A DNA stretch of 64,000 nucleotides, from NCBI RefSeq assembly GCF_035967765.1, contig NZ_JAYWIT010000015.1, one strand, 5' to 3'. The DNA is from Conexibacter stalactiti. Its GTDB lineage: Bacteria; Actinomycetota; Thermoleophilia; Solirubrobacterales; Solirubrobacteraceae. This document shows positions 1 through 10,739 of this stretch, one piece after another. The notes under the pieces are model-generated. The model was not told the origin of the DNA. It saw only the letters and a list, made by a program, of their open reading frames with translations, and did no database searches. The first letter of the stretch is position 1, and each line of letters opens with the position of its first letter. The position numbers were made by a program, and so were the translations under genes.

Positions 1-1
1 G

Positions 2-721
2 CAGGTCGTGCTCGGCGACGAACGCGCCGCGCGCGACTACCTCGCGACGCTGCCGGTCGCGCTGCTGCGCGGCCGCGAGGCGACCGCCGCGCTGCCGGAG
101 CCGCTCGGGCGCCTCGGCATCGAGACGCTCGGCGAGCTGGCGGCGCTGCCGCGCGCCGCGGTCGCCGACCGCTTCGGCGCGCCCGGCCTGCTCGCGTGGG
201 AGCTGGCGCAGGGGCGCGACGGAGCGCTGAGACCGCGCGAGGAGCCCGAGCGCGTCGAGGAGGAGCTGGAGCTGCCGGAGGCGATGTCGGGCGTTCAGCT
301 GGAGCGCGCGCTCGGCCTGCTCGTCGACCGGCTGCTGGCGCGCAGGGAGCGGCGCGGCCGCTCGCTGCGCGCGGTCGTGCTGGCGGCGACGCTGGTGGAG
401 GGCGGCACGTGGCGCGAGCAGGTGCCGTTCCGCGAGGCGCACGCCGACCCGCTGCGGATGCGGCTGGCGCTGGCGGCGCGGCTGGCGCTGCTGCCGGCGC
501 CGGCGGAGCGGCTGCGGCTGGCGGCGGTCCGCTTCGGCCCGGCCGCCAGCGATCAGCGCTCGCTGCTCGACGAGGCCGGCGCGGAGCGGCGCGCGCGGCT
601 GCGCGAGGGTGTGCGCCAGGCGCGCGCGGCGGCCGGTCCCGACGCCGCGCTGCGCGTGCTCGCCGTCGATCCCGACTCGCGCGTGCCGGAGCGGCGCGCG
701 GTGCTGACGCCGTTTGAATGA
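2..721 (+). CDS. imuB: ImuB-like Y-family DNA polymerase, C-terminal part (5' end outside window)
   Basis: The reading frame is open from the window edge, so only the last 239 or so residues are present. They hold a helix-hairpin-helix-like segment (motif LGRLGIETLGELAALP, near residue 35 of the fragment) followed by an Arg/Glu-rich little-finger-like region. This is the layout after the palm of actinobacterial ImuB, the catalytically inactive Y-family protein that links ImuA and the clamp to DnaE2 in SOS mutagenesis. The stop codon overlaps the start of the next gene (ATGA), so the two are translationally coupled. The dnaE2 gene lies 1.4 kb downstream, as in many mutasome loci. The catalytic palm is outside the window, so an active DinB paralogue cannot be excluded, but the context favours ImuB. 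Confidence 0.8.
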   Translation, partial: QVVLGDERAARDYLATLPVALLRGREATAALPEPLGRLGIETLGELAALPRAAVADRFGAPGLLAWELAQGRDGALRPREEPERVEEELELPEAMSGVQLERALGLLVDRLLARRERRGRSLRAVVLAATLVEGGTWREQVPFREAHADPLRMRLALAARLALLPAPAERLRLAAVRFGPAASDQRSLLDEAGAERRARLREGVRQARAAAGPDAALRVLAVDPDSRVPERRAVLTPFE

Positions 722-1038
722 GCGCGCGCGGGATCACGTCCGGCCGTGCCGTCGCGGGCCGCGCGGGCGCCTCCGTCGCCGGCGGCGGCGCGACCGCCCG
801 CAGACACCGGCTCGCGACGCCGAGGCGCGCCCGCGTGCGCGCCGACGAGCACGACGGCCGCCCGCAGGTCGTCGACGGGCGCGAGATCGACGCCGTGCGC
901 GAGTCGTGGCTGGTTGAGGACCGCTGGTGGAGCGAGGCGCCGCTGCGGCGCCGCTACTGGGAGGTCGTGACGGTCTGCGGCCGCAACCTCGTCGTCTTCC
1001 ACGACCTGCGCGAGGGCGGCTGGTTCCGGCAGCGGTGA
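718..1038 (+). CDS. Small conserved protein co-translated with imuB (DUF6504-like)
   Basis: This 106-residue protein starts with an ATG that overlaps the imuB stop by four bases. The first 45 residues are Arg/Ala/Gly-rich and probably disordered. The second half is a compact basic and aromatic domain with the order VDGREIDAVRESW, then EDRWWSE, RRRYWEV and NLVVFHDL. I recall small proteins of this type following imuB in actinobacteria under the name DUF6504, but that assignment is from memory. No catalytic motif is visible. The coupling suggests a role with the mutasome, for example assembly or DNA binding; this is inference. Confidence 0.7.
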   Translation: MSARGITSGRAVAGRAGASVAGGGATARRHRLATPRRARVRADEHDGRPQVVDGREIDAVRESWLVEDRWWSEAPLRRRYWEVVTVCGRNLVVFHDLREGGWFRQR

Positions 1039-1079
1039 AGCGTCTGCCCACCCCGCGTCCGCGGCTCGCGCGCGGGCGC

Positions 1080-2000
1080 TCAGCGGGGCTCTCTCACCGT
1101 CCGCACGACGGTGCCGTCGGCGGCCCGCCAGATCATCTGCGGCGGCATCGCGTCCTCGGCCGGGCGGTCGACCTTGAACGCGACGACGTTGTCCTGGACC
1201 GGCAGCGTCAGGCGGATCTCCTCGCCGTAGACGATCGCCGGCCGATGCGGCCCGCGGCTGACGCGCTCGGGGTAGATCGCCTCGATCGTCGCGACGCCGT
1301 CGGGCACGAAGCCGGAGACGGTCGAACGGTCCTCGGAGCCTCGCTGCGAGGAGCCGAACAGCCCGTGTCTGCGGAACCGGGCGAGGTCGACGCCACCGCC
1401 CCCGGCGCCGCCGCCGAAGCCGAAGATCACCTCTCTGGCGGGGAAGCCGCCGGCCGGGTGCTCCTGGCGGTTGAGGCGCGCCTCCTCGCTCAGCGTCAGT
1501 CTCCGCAATCTCGGCCCGGCGCCGTCGAGCAGGTCGACGAGCAGCCGGTGTCTCGTGCGCAGGCAGGCGCGTGTCAGTGGCTCCGGCAGATCGCGGCTCT
1601 TGGCGATCACGAGGTAGTGCTCGCTGCCGTCGGCGGCGCGCGCGAGCCGGATCCAGTCGATGTAGACGCCCTCGGCGAAGGAGAAGGGGAAGCGCGGGAG
1701 GTCGGCAGCGAACTCGCGGTCAGCGGGGATCTCCGGCCGTCGCAGCAGCGCGAAGGTGTCGCGCATCGCCTGGCTGGGGGCGTCGTGCGTGACGGTCGTC
1801 TCGTGCTCGGGGTCGAACTGCTGCACGCAGCTCGTGTCGGCGGCGCGCATCGCTCTCGTGGCGGCGTTGATGAGCGCGATCGCGCGGCTCTCCAGCCGCT
1901 GCGCGGCGGCGTCCTCGCGCGAGATCGCGGCGGCGCCGGCGGGGAGGGCCGTCAGCGCGATGGCGGCGCCGGCGGCGGCGCTCAGGATCGTTCGACGCAT
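1080..2000 (-). CDS. Secreted protein of unknown function
   Basis: The 306-residue product opens with a clear Sec signal peptide (MRRTILSAAAGAAIALTALP, cleavage near AGAAA). The mature part has no motif I recognise. A helical N-terminal third carries two cysteines (near residues 58 and 144) that could form a disulphide, and a short glycine-rich loop lies near residue 200. A TACGGT hexamer (2007-2012, minus strand) sits 6 nt before the ATG, so the mRNA is probably leaderless. It is divergent from dnaE2 and lies between the imuB pair and dnaE2, an odd place for an exported protein; there is no evidence that it takes part in DNA repair. Confidence 0.7.
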   Translation of the reverse strand: MRRTILSAAAGAAIALTALPAGAAAISREDAAAQRLESRAIALINAATRAMRAADTSCVQQFDPEHETTVTHDAPSQAMRDTFALLRRPEIPADREFAADLPRFPFSFAEGVYIDWIRLARAADGSEHYLVIAKSRDLPEPLTRACLRTRHRLLVDLLDGAGPRLRRLTLSEEARLNRQEHPAGGFPAREVIFGFGGGAGGGGVDLARFRRHGLFGSSQRGSEDRSTVSGFVPDGVATIEAIYPERVSRGPHRPAIVYGEEIRLTLPVQDNVVAFKVDRPAEDAMPPQMIWRAADGTVVRTVREPR

Positions 2001-2095
2001 TCACCAACCGTACGAGACGCGCGCGCGCCAGGTCGCAGACAACAGATATCTGGTGCGTGCTCTGAGTGGCGTCCGTCCGCCGCGCATGCGAACAT

Positions 2096-5764
<3,669 letters not shown>

Positions 5765-5834
5765 GAGCGCGCGCTGACGCGACACAACAGTTCGCCCTTC
5801 CATTCCATGGTGGGTTCCGGATAGGGTCGCTCCG

Positions 5835-6332
5835 ATGCTCGCAACCGTGGTGTTTCTCGCGTTCTGGGTGGTCGTCGGACTCGGGCTCTTCTTCCTCGCC
5901 GTGCGCGGAGGCCCGCGCGGCGTGCGCGCGACGCTCCAGTCGCAGAAGCCCGGCGCCCGCACCTTCGCCGTCATCGCCTTCACCGTCTTCTACGTCGCTG
6001 TCGGGATCGCCGTCCCGGCGCTGTTCATATTCGGCGACCGCGACAGCGCCGACGCCCACATAAACGGGACGACGATCGAGCTGACGAAGCAGGAGGAGGA
6101 GGGGCGGGCGCTGTTCGGCACCGGCTGCGCGAACTGCCACACGCTCGCCGCCGCCGAGGCCGTCGGCAAGGTCGGTCCGAACCTCGACGTGCTCAAGCCG
6201 CCGCAGGAGCTGACCTACGACGCGATCGTCAGAGGCCGCCAGCGCGGCGGCGGCACGATGCCCGCCGGCATCTACTCCGGCGCCGAGGCCGAGGCCGTCG
6301 CCGCCTTCGTCGGCGCGACCGCCGGCCGCTGA
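5835..6332 (+). CDS. Membrane-anchored class I cytochrome c
   Basis: The 165-residue protein has two predicted transmembrane helices (residues 3-22 and 42-66) and then a single c-type haem domain with CANCH (residues 97-101, haem attachment and proximal His). A Met in GGTMPAG (near 144) is a likely distal ligand. Such proteins carry electrons between quinol-oxidising complexes and terminal oxidases on the outer face of the membrane. The neighbours do not reveal its partner. A TAGGGT hexamer (5822-5827) lies 7 nt before the ATG, so the mRNA is probably leaderless. Confidence 0.85.
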   Translation: MLATVVFLAFWVVVGLGLFFLAVRGGPRGVRATLQSQKPGARTFAVIAFTVFYVAVGIAVPALFIFGDRDSADAHINGTTIELTKQEEEGRALFGTGCANCHTLAAAEAVGKVGPNLDVLKPPQELTYDAIVRGRQRGGGTMPAGIYSGAEAEAVAAFVGATAGR

Positions 6333-6342
6333 CGCCCGCGCG

Positions 6343-6361
6343 GCGGCCGCCTCGCGGCCGC
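6343..6361 (+). terminator. Hairpin after the cytochrome c gene
   Basis: Two copies of GCGGCCGC separated by CTC can pair as an 8-bp stem eleven bases after the stop codon. There is no T tract, as is usual in high-G+C actinobacteria. Confidence 0.5.
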
Positions 6362-6363
6362 GC

Positions 6364-6442
6364 GTGCGCCCTGCCGCGAGTGCGCACACCGCGCGTGTGT
6401 CACACCGCGAGTGCGTCGCACCGCGCGTGCGTCCTGCCGCGC
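6364..6442. repeat. Five tandem imperfect 16-nt repeats
   Basis: Units start at 6364, 6380, 6395, 6411 and 6427 and follow the pattern GTGYGYVNNVCCGCGM (one unit is 15 nt). The array stops 7 nt before the -10 hexamer (TACCCT, 6450-6455) of the next gene and therefore lies over its -35 region. It has no coding role that I can see. Confidence 0.7.
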
Positions 6443-6462
6443 GCGCGGGTACCCTCGCCGAC

Positions 6463-6807
6463 ATGGACACCGCGCATGCCCGTGAGCTGCTGGCCCGCGA
6501 ACGCGCTCGCGTCGAGCGCGAGCTGGCCGGCCTGATCCCGCCCGGCGGCGAGAAGCAGGAGCTGACGCACCTCGACCAGCATCTCGCCGACGGTGGAACG
6601 GAGCTGTTCGAGCGGGAGCGCGACGCCGGCTTCGTCGAGCAGCTGCGCGAGGAGCTGGCGGCGATCGAACGCGCCGAACAGCGCCTCGCCGACGGCAGCT
6701 ACGGCCGCTCGGTGCAGAGCGGCGAGCCGATCCCCGACGCGCGCCTCGAAGCGGTCCCGTGGGCGGAGCGGACCGTCGCCGAACAGGCCGCCTACGAGCG
6801 CAGCTGA
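6463..6807 (+). CDS. DksA/TraR-family protein lacking the zinc-finger cysteines
   Basis: This 114-residue protein has the family layout: an N-terminal helical coiled-coil (residues 5-75, with an acidic segment near LDQHLADGGTELFERE) and a C-terminal finger fold with YGRSVQSGEPIPDARLEAVP. In DksA and TraR that segment reads YGxCxxCGxxI and is followed by a second CxxC. Here both pairs are replaced (Ser/Ser, then Val/Glu in RTVAEQA). DksA-type proteins bind RNA polymerase through the secondary channel. The start at 6463 is chosen because TACCCT lies 7 nt upstream and because upstream codons are the tandem repeat. It probably works without zinc. Confidence 0.85.
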   Translation: MDTAHARELLARERARVERELAGLIPPGGEKQELTHLDQHLADGGTELFERERDAGFVEQLREELAAIERAEQRLADGSYGRSVQSGEPIPDARLEAVPWAERTVAEQAAYERS

Positions 6808-6984
6808 GCGGCCGGCGCCAGGTGCCTCGCGCGCCGCTTGGCCGCGCGCGCACGCGCCACCGCCGCGTCATCGGCGCCCGTGCAGCCCGCTTGAGGCCGC
6901 GTGCCACAAGAAGCCCGCATTTTCCGACCGAGGCTTTCCATAAGATCCACCGGATGCAGGTCAGAATCTGCAAGCCGTTGGTAG

Positions 6985-7130
6985 GATCGCCGTGTCATAC
7001 CGCTGAATTCCCGTCTGCCGCACGGGAAGCGGGGGACCCACGACAACGGGGCGAATCGCGCGTCCGCGCATAGCGCCGCTCTTTCGGTGCGAGCCCGTCA
7101 GCTAACCCCGCAAGCTCGAGAAAGAGGACC
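6985..7130 (+). ncRNA. c-di-AMP riboswitch (ydaO/yuaA type)
   Basis: The stretch has the hallmarks of the ydaO element in order: CCGCTGAATTCCCGT, the matching ACGGGAAGCGGGGGACCCA (about 7019-7041), GGGGCGAATC (about 7049-7058), a variable hairpin, then GAGCCCGTCAGCTAACCCCG (about 7091-7110). In actinobacteria these elements usually precede cell-wall hydrolase or Rpf genes and shut expression off when c-di-AMP binds. Here the next gene is a small membrane protein whose Shine-Dalgarno follows the element directly. Boundaries are approximate. The gap 6808-6984 upstream holds no gene that I can support; it probably contains the promoter. Confidence 0.85.
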
Positions 7131-7137
7131 GACAGAG

Positions 7138-7401
7138 ATGCCAACCGCAGAGGCGCCGTCACGCGCCGGTCGCAGCGCGAGCCAGCAGGGCGAGCGCCGC
7201 ACGATCGTCATCAGGGGCCAGGTCGCGCCGCCGCCGACCCGCCGTCATGACTACGAGTACGAGACGACCGCGCGTCGTCATCGCCCCCGTCGCGCGAGCG
7301 AGCGGATCGCCGGAAGCCGTCCCGACCGTGCCGCGATGTACGCGGTGCTGATGGGCGTCTTCCTGATCCTCGTCGCCATCCTCACCGCCTCCGGCGCCTG
7401 A
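7138..7401 (+). CDS. Small single-span membrane protein under the c-di-AMP riboswitch
   Basis: An 87-residue protein starts at ATG 7138, with AAAGAGGA about 8 nt upstream; an in-frame ATG at 7087 lies inside the riboswitch and is rejected. Residues 1-65 are polar and rich in Arg, Gln and Tyr (HDYEYETTARRHRPRR). Residues 68-85 form one hydrophobic helix (YAVLMGVFLILVAILTA) close to the C-terminus, so a tail-anchored topology with a cytoplasmic N-terminus is likely. I do not recognise the family. Control by a c-di-AMP riboswitch suggests a role in cell wall, turgor or ion balance; this is inference. Confidence 0.75.
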   Translation: MPTAEAPSRAGRSASQQGERRTIVIRGQVAPPPTRRHDYEYETTARRHRPRRASERIAGSRPDRAAMYAVLMGVFLILVAILTASGA

Positions 7402-7549
7402 CAAACGCGCTGGCCGTGGAGCCGGCGCGACAAGGGGCGAGCGCAATCGGCCGTCCGCCCCCATAGCCGGCGCAAAAGGAACCGTGAGCCTGGGTTTAGG
7501 TCCCGCTCGTATAAGGGGGGCGAGAACCTCTACGACCCGGGTGCGCGCC

Positions 7550-8110
7550 ATGAAGACTCCGATGAGTCGGTTCCAGATCCACGACGACCTCACAGCACCG
7601 GAAGGCTCGGTCCCTGTCCTGCGCGGCGCCCTGGCGACCGGCGGCCAACTGCCCAACTTCGTCGGCGCCCTCGCCGGCTCCCCGGCCGCCCTGCGCGGCT
7701 ACGCGCGCTTTCGCAGCGAGCTGCGTCACGGCCACCTCTCCGCCGCCACGCTGGAGCGGATCGCGCTCGCGGTCGCGGAGGAGCGCGGCTCACAGCCCGG
7801 CATAGCGATGCATTCGCGTGCCGCCCGCGCCGCCGGCCTCGGTCTCGACGAGGTCGCGCTGGCACGCGACTTCGACTCCGGCGACGCGAAGGAGGCGGCG
7901 CTGCTGCGCTACCTGCGCGCGCTCGTCGTCGACGGCAGACCGCCGCTGCACCTGCACGAGGAGGCGCGCGAGCTGGGCTGGGAGGACGAGGAGATCCTCG
8001 AGGCGATCGCGACCGTCGCGCTCGAATCGCTCGCGGCGATGGTCAACGTCGCCGGCGAGGTGCCGGTCGACGGCTCGATCGAGCAGTCGCGCACGCTGCG
8101 CGCCGCCTGA
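7550..8110 (+). CDS. AhpD/carboxymuconolactone decarboxylase-like protein without the CxxC pair
   Basis: The 186-residue all-helical product matches the AhpD-like fold of the CMD family: VLRGALATGGQLPNFVGALA, then the helix ERIALAVAEERGSQPGIAMHS with a conserved-type His-Ser. In redox-active members this position reads CxxCxxxHS. Here both cysteines are absent (Ser and Gly), so peroxidase activity of the AhpD type is not expected. The start is uncertain: ATG 7550 or ATG 7562, and an in-frame codon at 7484 seems too far upstream. A TATAAG box (7510-7515) may be the -10. It is not obviously co-transcribed with the riboswitch gene. Confidence 0.75.
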   Translation: MKTPMSRFQIHDDLTAPEGSVPVLRGALATGGQLPNFVGALAGSPAALRGYARFRSELRHGHLSAATLERIALAVAEERGSQPGIAMHSRAARAAGLGLDEVALARDFDSGDAKEAALLRYLRALVVDGRPPLHLHEEARELGWEDEEILEAIATVALESLAAMVNVAGEVPVDGSIEQSRTLRAA

Positions 8111-8157
8111 CATCGCCCGCATGGCCAGGGGGCCGATGCGGGCGTAAGCTGTGCTCG

Positions 8158-8571
8158 ATGGCGGTCGAGCAGGCATCGGAGCGGAACGCGGCATGCGCCG
8201 CCGGCGACCCCGCCGGTGCCGACAGCGCCGCCGACGCCTGCTGCCCGCACTACCACGAGGCGATCGAGTTCCTCGGCAAGCGCTGGACCGGCGCGATCGT
8301 GCGCGTGCTGATGAACCGCTCGCCGCAGCGCTTCAGCGAGATCGCCAACGCCGTCCCGGAGCTGTCGGACCGGCTGCTGTCGGAGCGGATGAAGGAGCTG
8401 GAGGCGCGCGGCGTCGTCGCGCGCACCGTCTCGCCGCCCCCGCCGGCGCCCCCGACCCGGGTCGAGTACGCGCTCACGCCGATGGGACGCGAGCTGGAGC
8501 CGGCGCTGGCCGCGCTGGAGTCGTGGGCCCAACGCTGGCTGCCCGGCTGTGCCGACGCCCCGTCGCGGTAG
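8158..8571 (+). CDS. HxlR-family winged-helix transcriptional regulator
   Basis: The 137-residue protein has the HxlR signature: a cysteine at the start of the domain (CCPHYHEAIEFLGKRWT, residues 30-46), the helix-turn-helix RFSEIANAVPELSDRLLSER (about 60-80), and the wing TRVEYALTPMGREL. Family members bind DNA as dimers and often sense electrophiles or redox state through that N-terminal cysteine. It lies just upstream of glutamine synthetase in the same direction, but a separate Shine-Dalgarno and 50 nt separate the two, so control of glnA is only a guess. TAAGCT (8145-8150) is 7 nt before the ATG, which points to a leaderless mRNA. Confidence 0.85.
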   Translation: MAVEQASERNAACAAGDPAGADSAADACCPHYHEAIEFLGKRWTGAIVRVLMNRSPQRFSEIANAVPELSDRLLSERMKELEARGVVARTVSPPPPAPPTRVEYALTPMGRELEPALAALESWAQRWLPGCADAPSR

Positions 8572-8621
8572 GCTCCAATTCCCGTCGCCACGCCCGAAAT
8601 TGACCCCAGGAGCCCTTCGAC

Positions 8622-9965
8622 ATGACTGACGCCGCGCCGCCGCTTACCCCTGACGACGTGCTGCGTCTCGTGCAGGAGCGCGACATCCGCTTCATCCGCC
8701 TCTGGTTCACCGACATCCTCGGTCAGCTGAAGGCGTTCTCGATCAACACCAGCGAGCTGTCCGACGCCTTCGAGGGCGGGATGGGCTTCGACGGCTCCTC
8801 GATCACCGGCTTCAACGCCGTCGAGGAGTCGGACATGATCGCGCTGCCCGACGCCTCGACCTTCGCCTCGCTGCCGTGGCGGCCGGAGGAGCAGGGCGTC
8901 GCGCGCATGTACTGCGACATCAAGACGCCTGAGCAGACGCCGTACGAGGGCGACCCGCGCCACGTGCTGCGGCGCGCGCTCGACCGTGCGAAGGCGATGG
9001 GCTTCGACGACTTCATGGTCGGCCCCGAGCTGGAGTACTTCTACTTCAGAGACGCGAGGGACCCGACGCCGATCGACGAGGGCGGCTACTTCGACCTCAC
9101 GACGCTCGACGCCGGCTCCGACCTGCGCCGCGAGACCGTGCTCGCGCTCGAGCAGCTCGGCATCCACGTCGAGTACACCCATCACGAGGTCGGTCCCTCG
9201 CAGCACGAGATCGACATGCGCTACGCCTCGGCGCTGAAGATGGCCGACGACTGCATGACCTACCGCATCACGGTCAAGGAGTACGCGCGCAAGTACGGCC
9301 TCCACGCGACCTTCATGCCGAAGCCGCTGTTCGGCGAGAACGGCTCGGGCATGCACACCCACCTGTCGCTCTTCAAGGACGGCAGAAACGCCTTCTACGA
9401 CCCCAACGACCAGTACTACCTGTCGGACGTCGCGAAGGCCTTCATCGCCGGCCAGCTGCGTCACGCGCGCGAGATGAGCGCGATCTTCGCCCAGTGGGTC
9501 AACTCCTACAAGCGGCTGGTGCCGGGCTACGAGGCGCCGGTCTACGTCGCCTGGTCGCGCCGCAACCGCTCCGCGCTCGTGCGCGTGCCGATGTACCACC
9601 CCGGCAAGGAGCAGACGACGCGGATGGAGCTGCGCTGCCCCGACCCGGCGTGCAACCCGTACCTGACGTTCGCGGTGCTGCTGCAGGCGGGCCTGGAGGG
9701 GATCGAGCACGGCTACGAGCTGCCGGAGCCGATGGAGAAGAACCTCTACCACCTCGCGCCCGACGAGCGCCGCCGCCTCGGGATCGAGCAGCTGCCCTCG
9801 ACGCTCGGCGAGGCGATCGAGCTGACCGCCGACTCCGAGCTGGTGCTGCGCACGCTCGGCGAGCACATGTTCAACCGCTTCGTGGAGATCAAGCGGCAGG
9901 AGTGGGACGACTACCGCGTGCAGGTCACGCAGTGGGAGCTGGACCGCTACCTGCCGGTCCTCTAG
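8622..9965 (+). CDS. glnA: Glutamine synthetase, type I
   Basis: This enzyme makes glutamine from glutamate, ammonia and ATP. All type I landmarks are present: the GFDGSSITGF loop (residues 54-63), the metal ligands of GPELEYFYF, the ATP-region motif GSGMHTHLSLF (about 241-251) and the RVP/KEQTTRMELRCPDP segment. At 447 residues without the long insertion of GSI-beta enzymes, it resembles GSI-alpha and the actinobacterial GlnA2 group. The position of the GSI-beta adenylylation tyrosine reads NLYHLAPDE, so the Tyr is present but the context is not canonical. AGGAG (8610-8614) lies 7 nt before the ATG. The gene stands alone and ends in a strong hairpin. Confidence 0.95.
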   Translation: MTDAAPPLTPDDVLRLVQERDIRFIRLWFTDILGQLKAFSINTSELSDAFEGGMGFDGSSITGFNAVEESDMIALPDASTFASLPWRPEEQGVARMYCDIKTPEQTPYEGDPRHVLRRALDRAKAMGFDDFMVGPELEYFYFRDARDPTPIDEGGYFDLTTLDAGSDLRRETVLALEQLGIHVEYTHHEVGPSQHEIDMRYASALKMADDCMTYRITVKEYARKYGLHATFMPKPLFGENGSGMHTHLSLFKDGRNAFYDPNDQYYLSDVAKAFIAGQLRHAREMSAIFAQWVNSYKRLVPGYEAPVYVAWSRRNRSALVRVPMYHPGKEQTTRMELRCPDPACNPYLTFAVLLQAGLEGIEHGYELPEPMEKNLYHLAPDERRRLGIEQLPSTLGEAIELTADSELVLRTLGEHMFNRFVEIKRQEWDDYRVQVTQWELDRYLPVL

Positions 9966-9981
9966 CAAGGCTGCACGGGCC

Positions 9982-10021
9982 CGGCCCGGTCGCGCACCCG
10001 CAAGGGCGCGCGGCCGGGCCG
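9982..10021. terminator. Bidirectional hairpin between glnA and the convergent secreted-protein gene
   Basis: CGGCCCGG (9982-9989) pairs with CCGGGCCG (10014-10021), extended inward by CGCGC/GCGCG, giving a stem of about 14 bp. It follows the glnA stop by 17 nt and precedes the end of the opposite gene. Confidence 0.75.
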
Positions 10022-10044
10022 AAGCCGCCCGCAGCAGCGTGCGA

Positions 10045-10674
10045 TCAGTGGCCGGTCGGCGCGCTGAACGCGACGAGCGTGCTGTTGCTCGTGCAGTTGA
10101 TGTTGACCTCGAAGGGGACGACCTTGCAGCGGTAGGCGACCCCTCTGACGGAGAATCTCTCGACCTGCTGGTACGCGTTGAAGCGCTTCAGCCAGGTTCT
10201 GGCGACGCCGGCCGCCTGCGGGCAGCCGAACGCGGGCGTGCTGCCGAGGCCGGTCGTCTCGATGATCAGACCGCCGACGCCGGTATGGATCCCGCCGCAG
10301 TTGAGCAGTCTCTCGGGCGTGCCGAACTTGAGGATCAGCTTGGCGCCCTTCGGCAGCGACTTGACGGCGCTCAGCTTCGACGTGAAGAGCGAGCCGCCGA
10401 GCGCGTAGTTCGGGTCGTAGAGGTCGTACGCGCCCGCGGTGTAGGCGGGCGTCGAGTTGACGCCGATCAGCTTCAGGTTGGTGCCGGGCAGCTCGATCTT
10501 CAGCGTCTTGGCGCTGGCGCCGCCTGCGAGGCTGATCGTCGCGGTGCAGCGCGCTTCGCTGCCCTTGCAGACGACGGTCTGGCTGCCGGCGGCCTGCGCG
10601 GCGGTCGGAGCGGCAAGCGCGCCCGCTGCAATCACGGCGAGGGGGGCGAGGCGGGCGAACTTCGTCAGCTTCAT
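10045..10674 (-). CDS. Secreted protein of unknown function
   Basis: The 209-residue product has a Sec signal peptide (KFARLAPLAVIAAGALAAP, cleavage near AQAAG). The mature part looks beta-rich and contains six cysteines (CKGSEARC near 36-43, then near 125, 150, 182 and 194) that could form disulphides. No catalytic motif is seen. The gene has its own promoter region and ends toward glnA at a shared terminator. Confidence 0.7.
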   Translation of the reverse strand: MKLTKFARLAPLAVIAAGALAAPTAAQAAGSQTVVCKGSEARCTATISLAGGASAKTLKIELPGTNLKLIGVNSTPAYTAGAYDLYDPNYALGGSLFTSKLSAVKSLPKGAKLILKFGTPERLLNCGGIHTGVGGLIIETTGLGSTPAFGCPQAAGVARTWLKRFNAYQQVERFSVRGVAYRCKVVPFEVNINCTSNSTLVAFSAPTGH

Positions 10675-10739
10675 CTGGCGTCCTTCGGGTAGGGGATCGC
10701 CCTCTCATCGGCTGCGAGCGCCGATTCCATGAGCCCTGG

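Noticed and set aside
7478..7503. ECF-type promoter before the AhpD-like gene (GGAAC-N16-GGTC)
   Set aside because: The -10 element does not match the CGTCT shared by the three convincing promoters.
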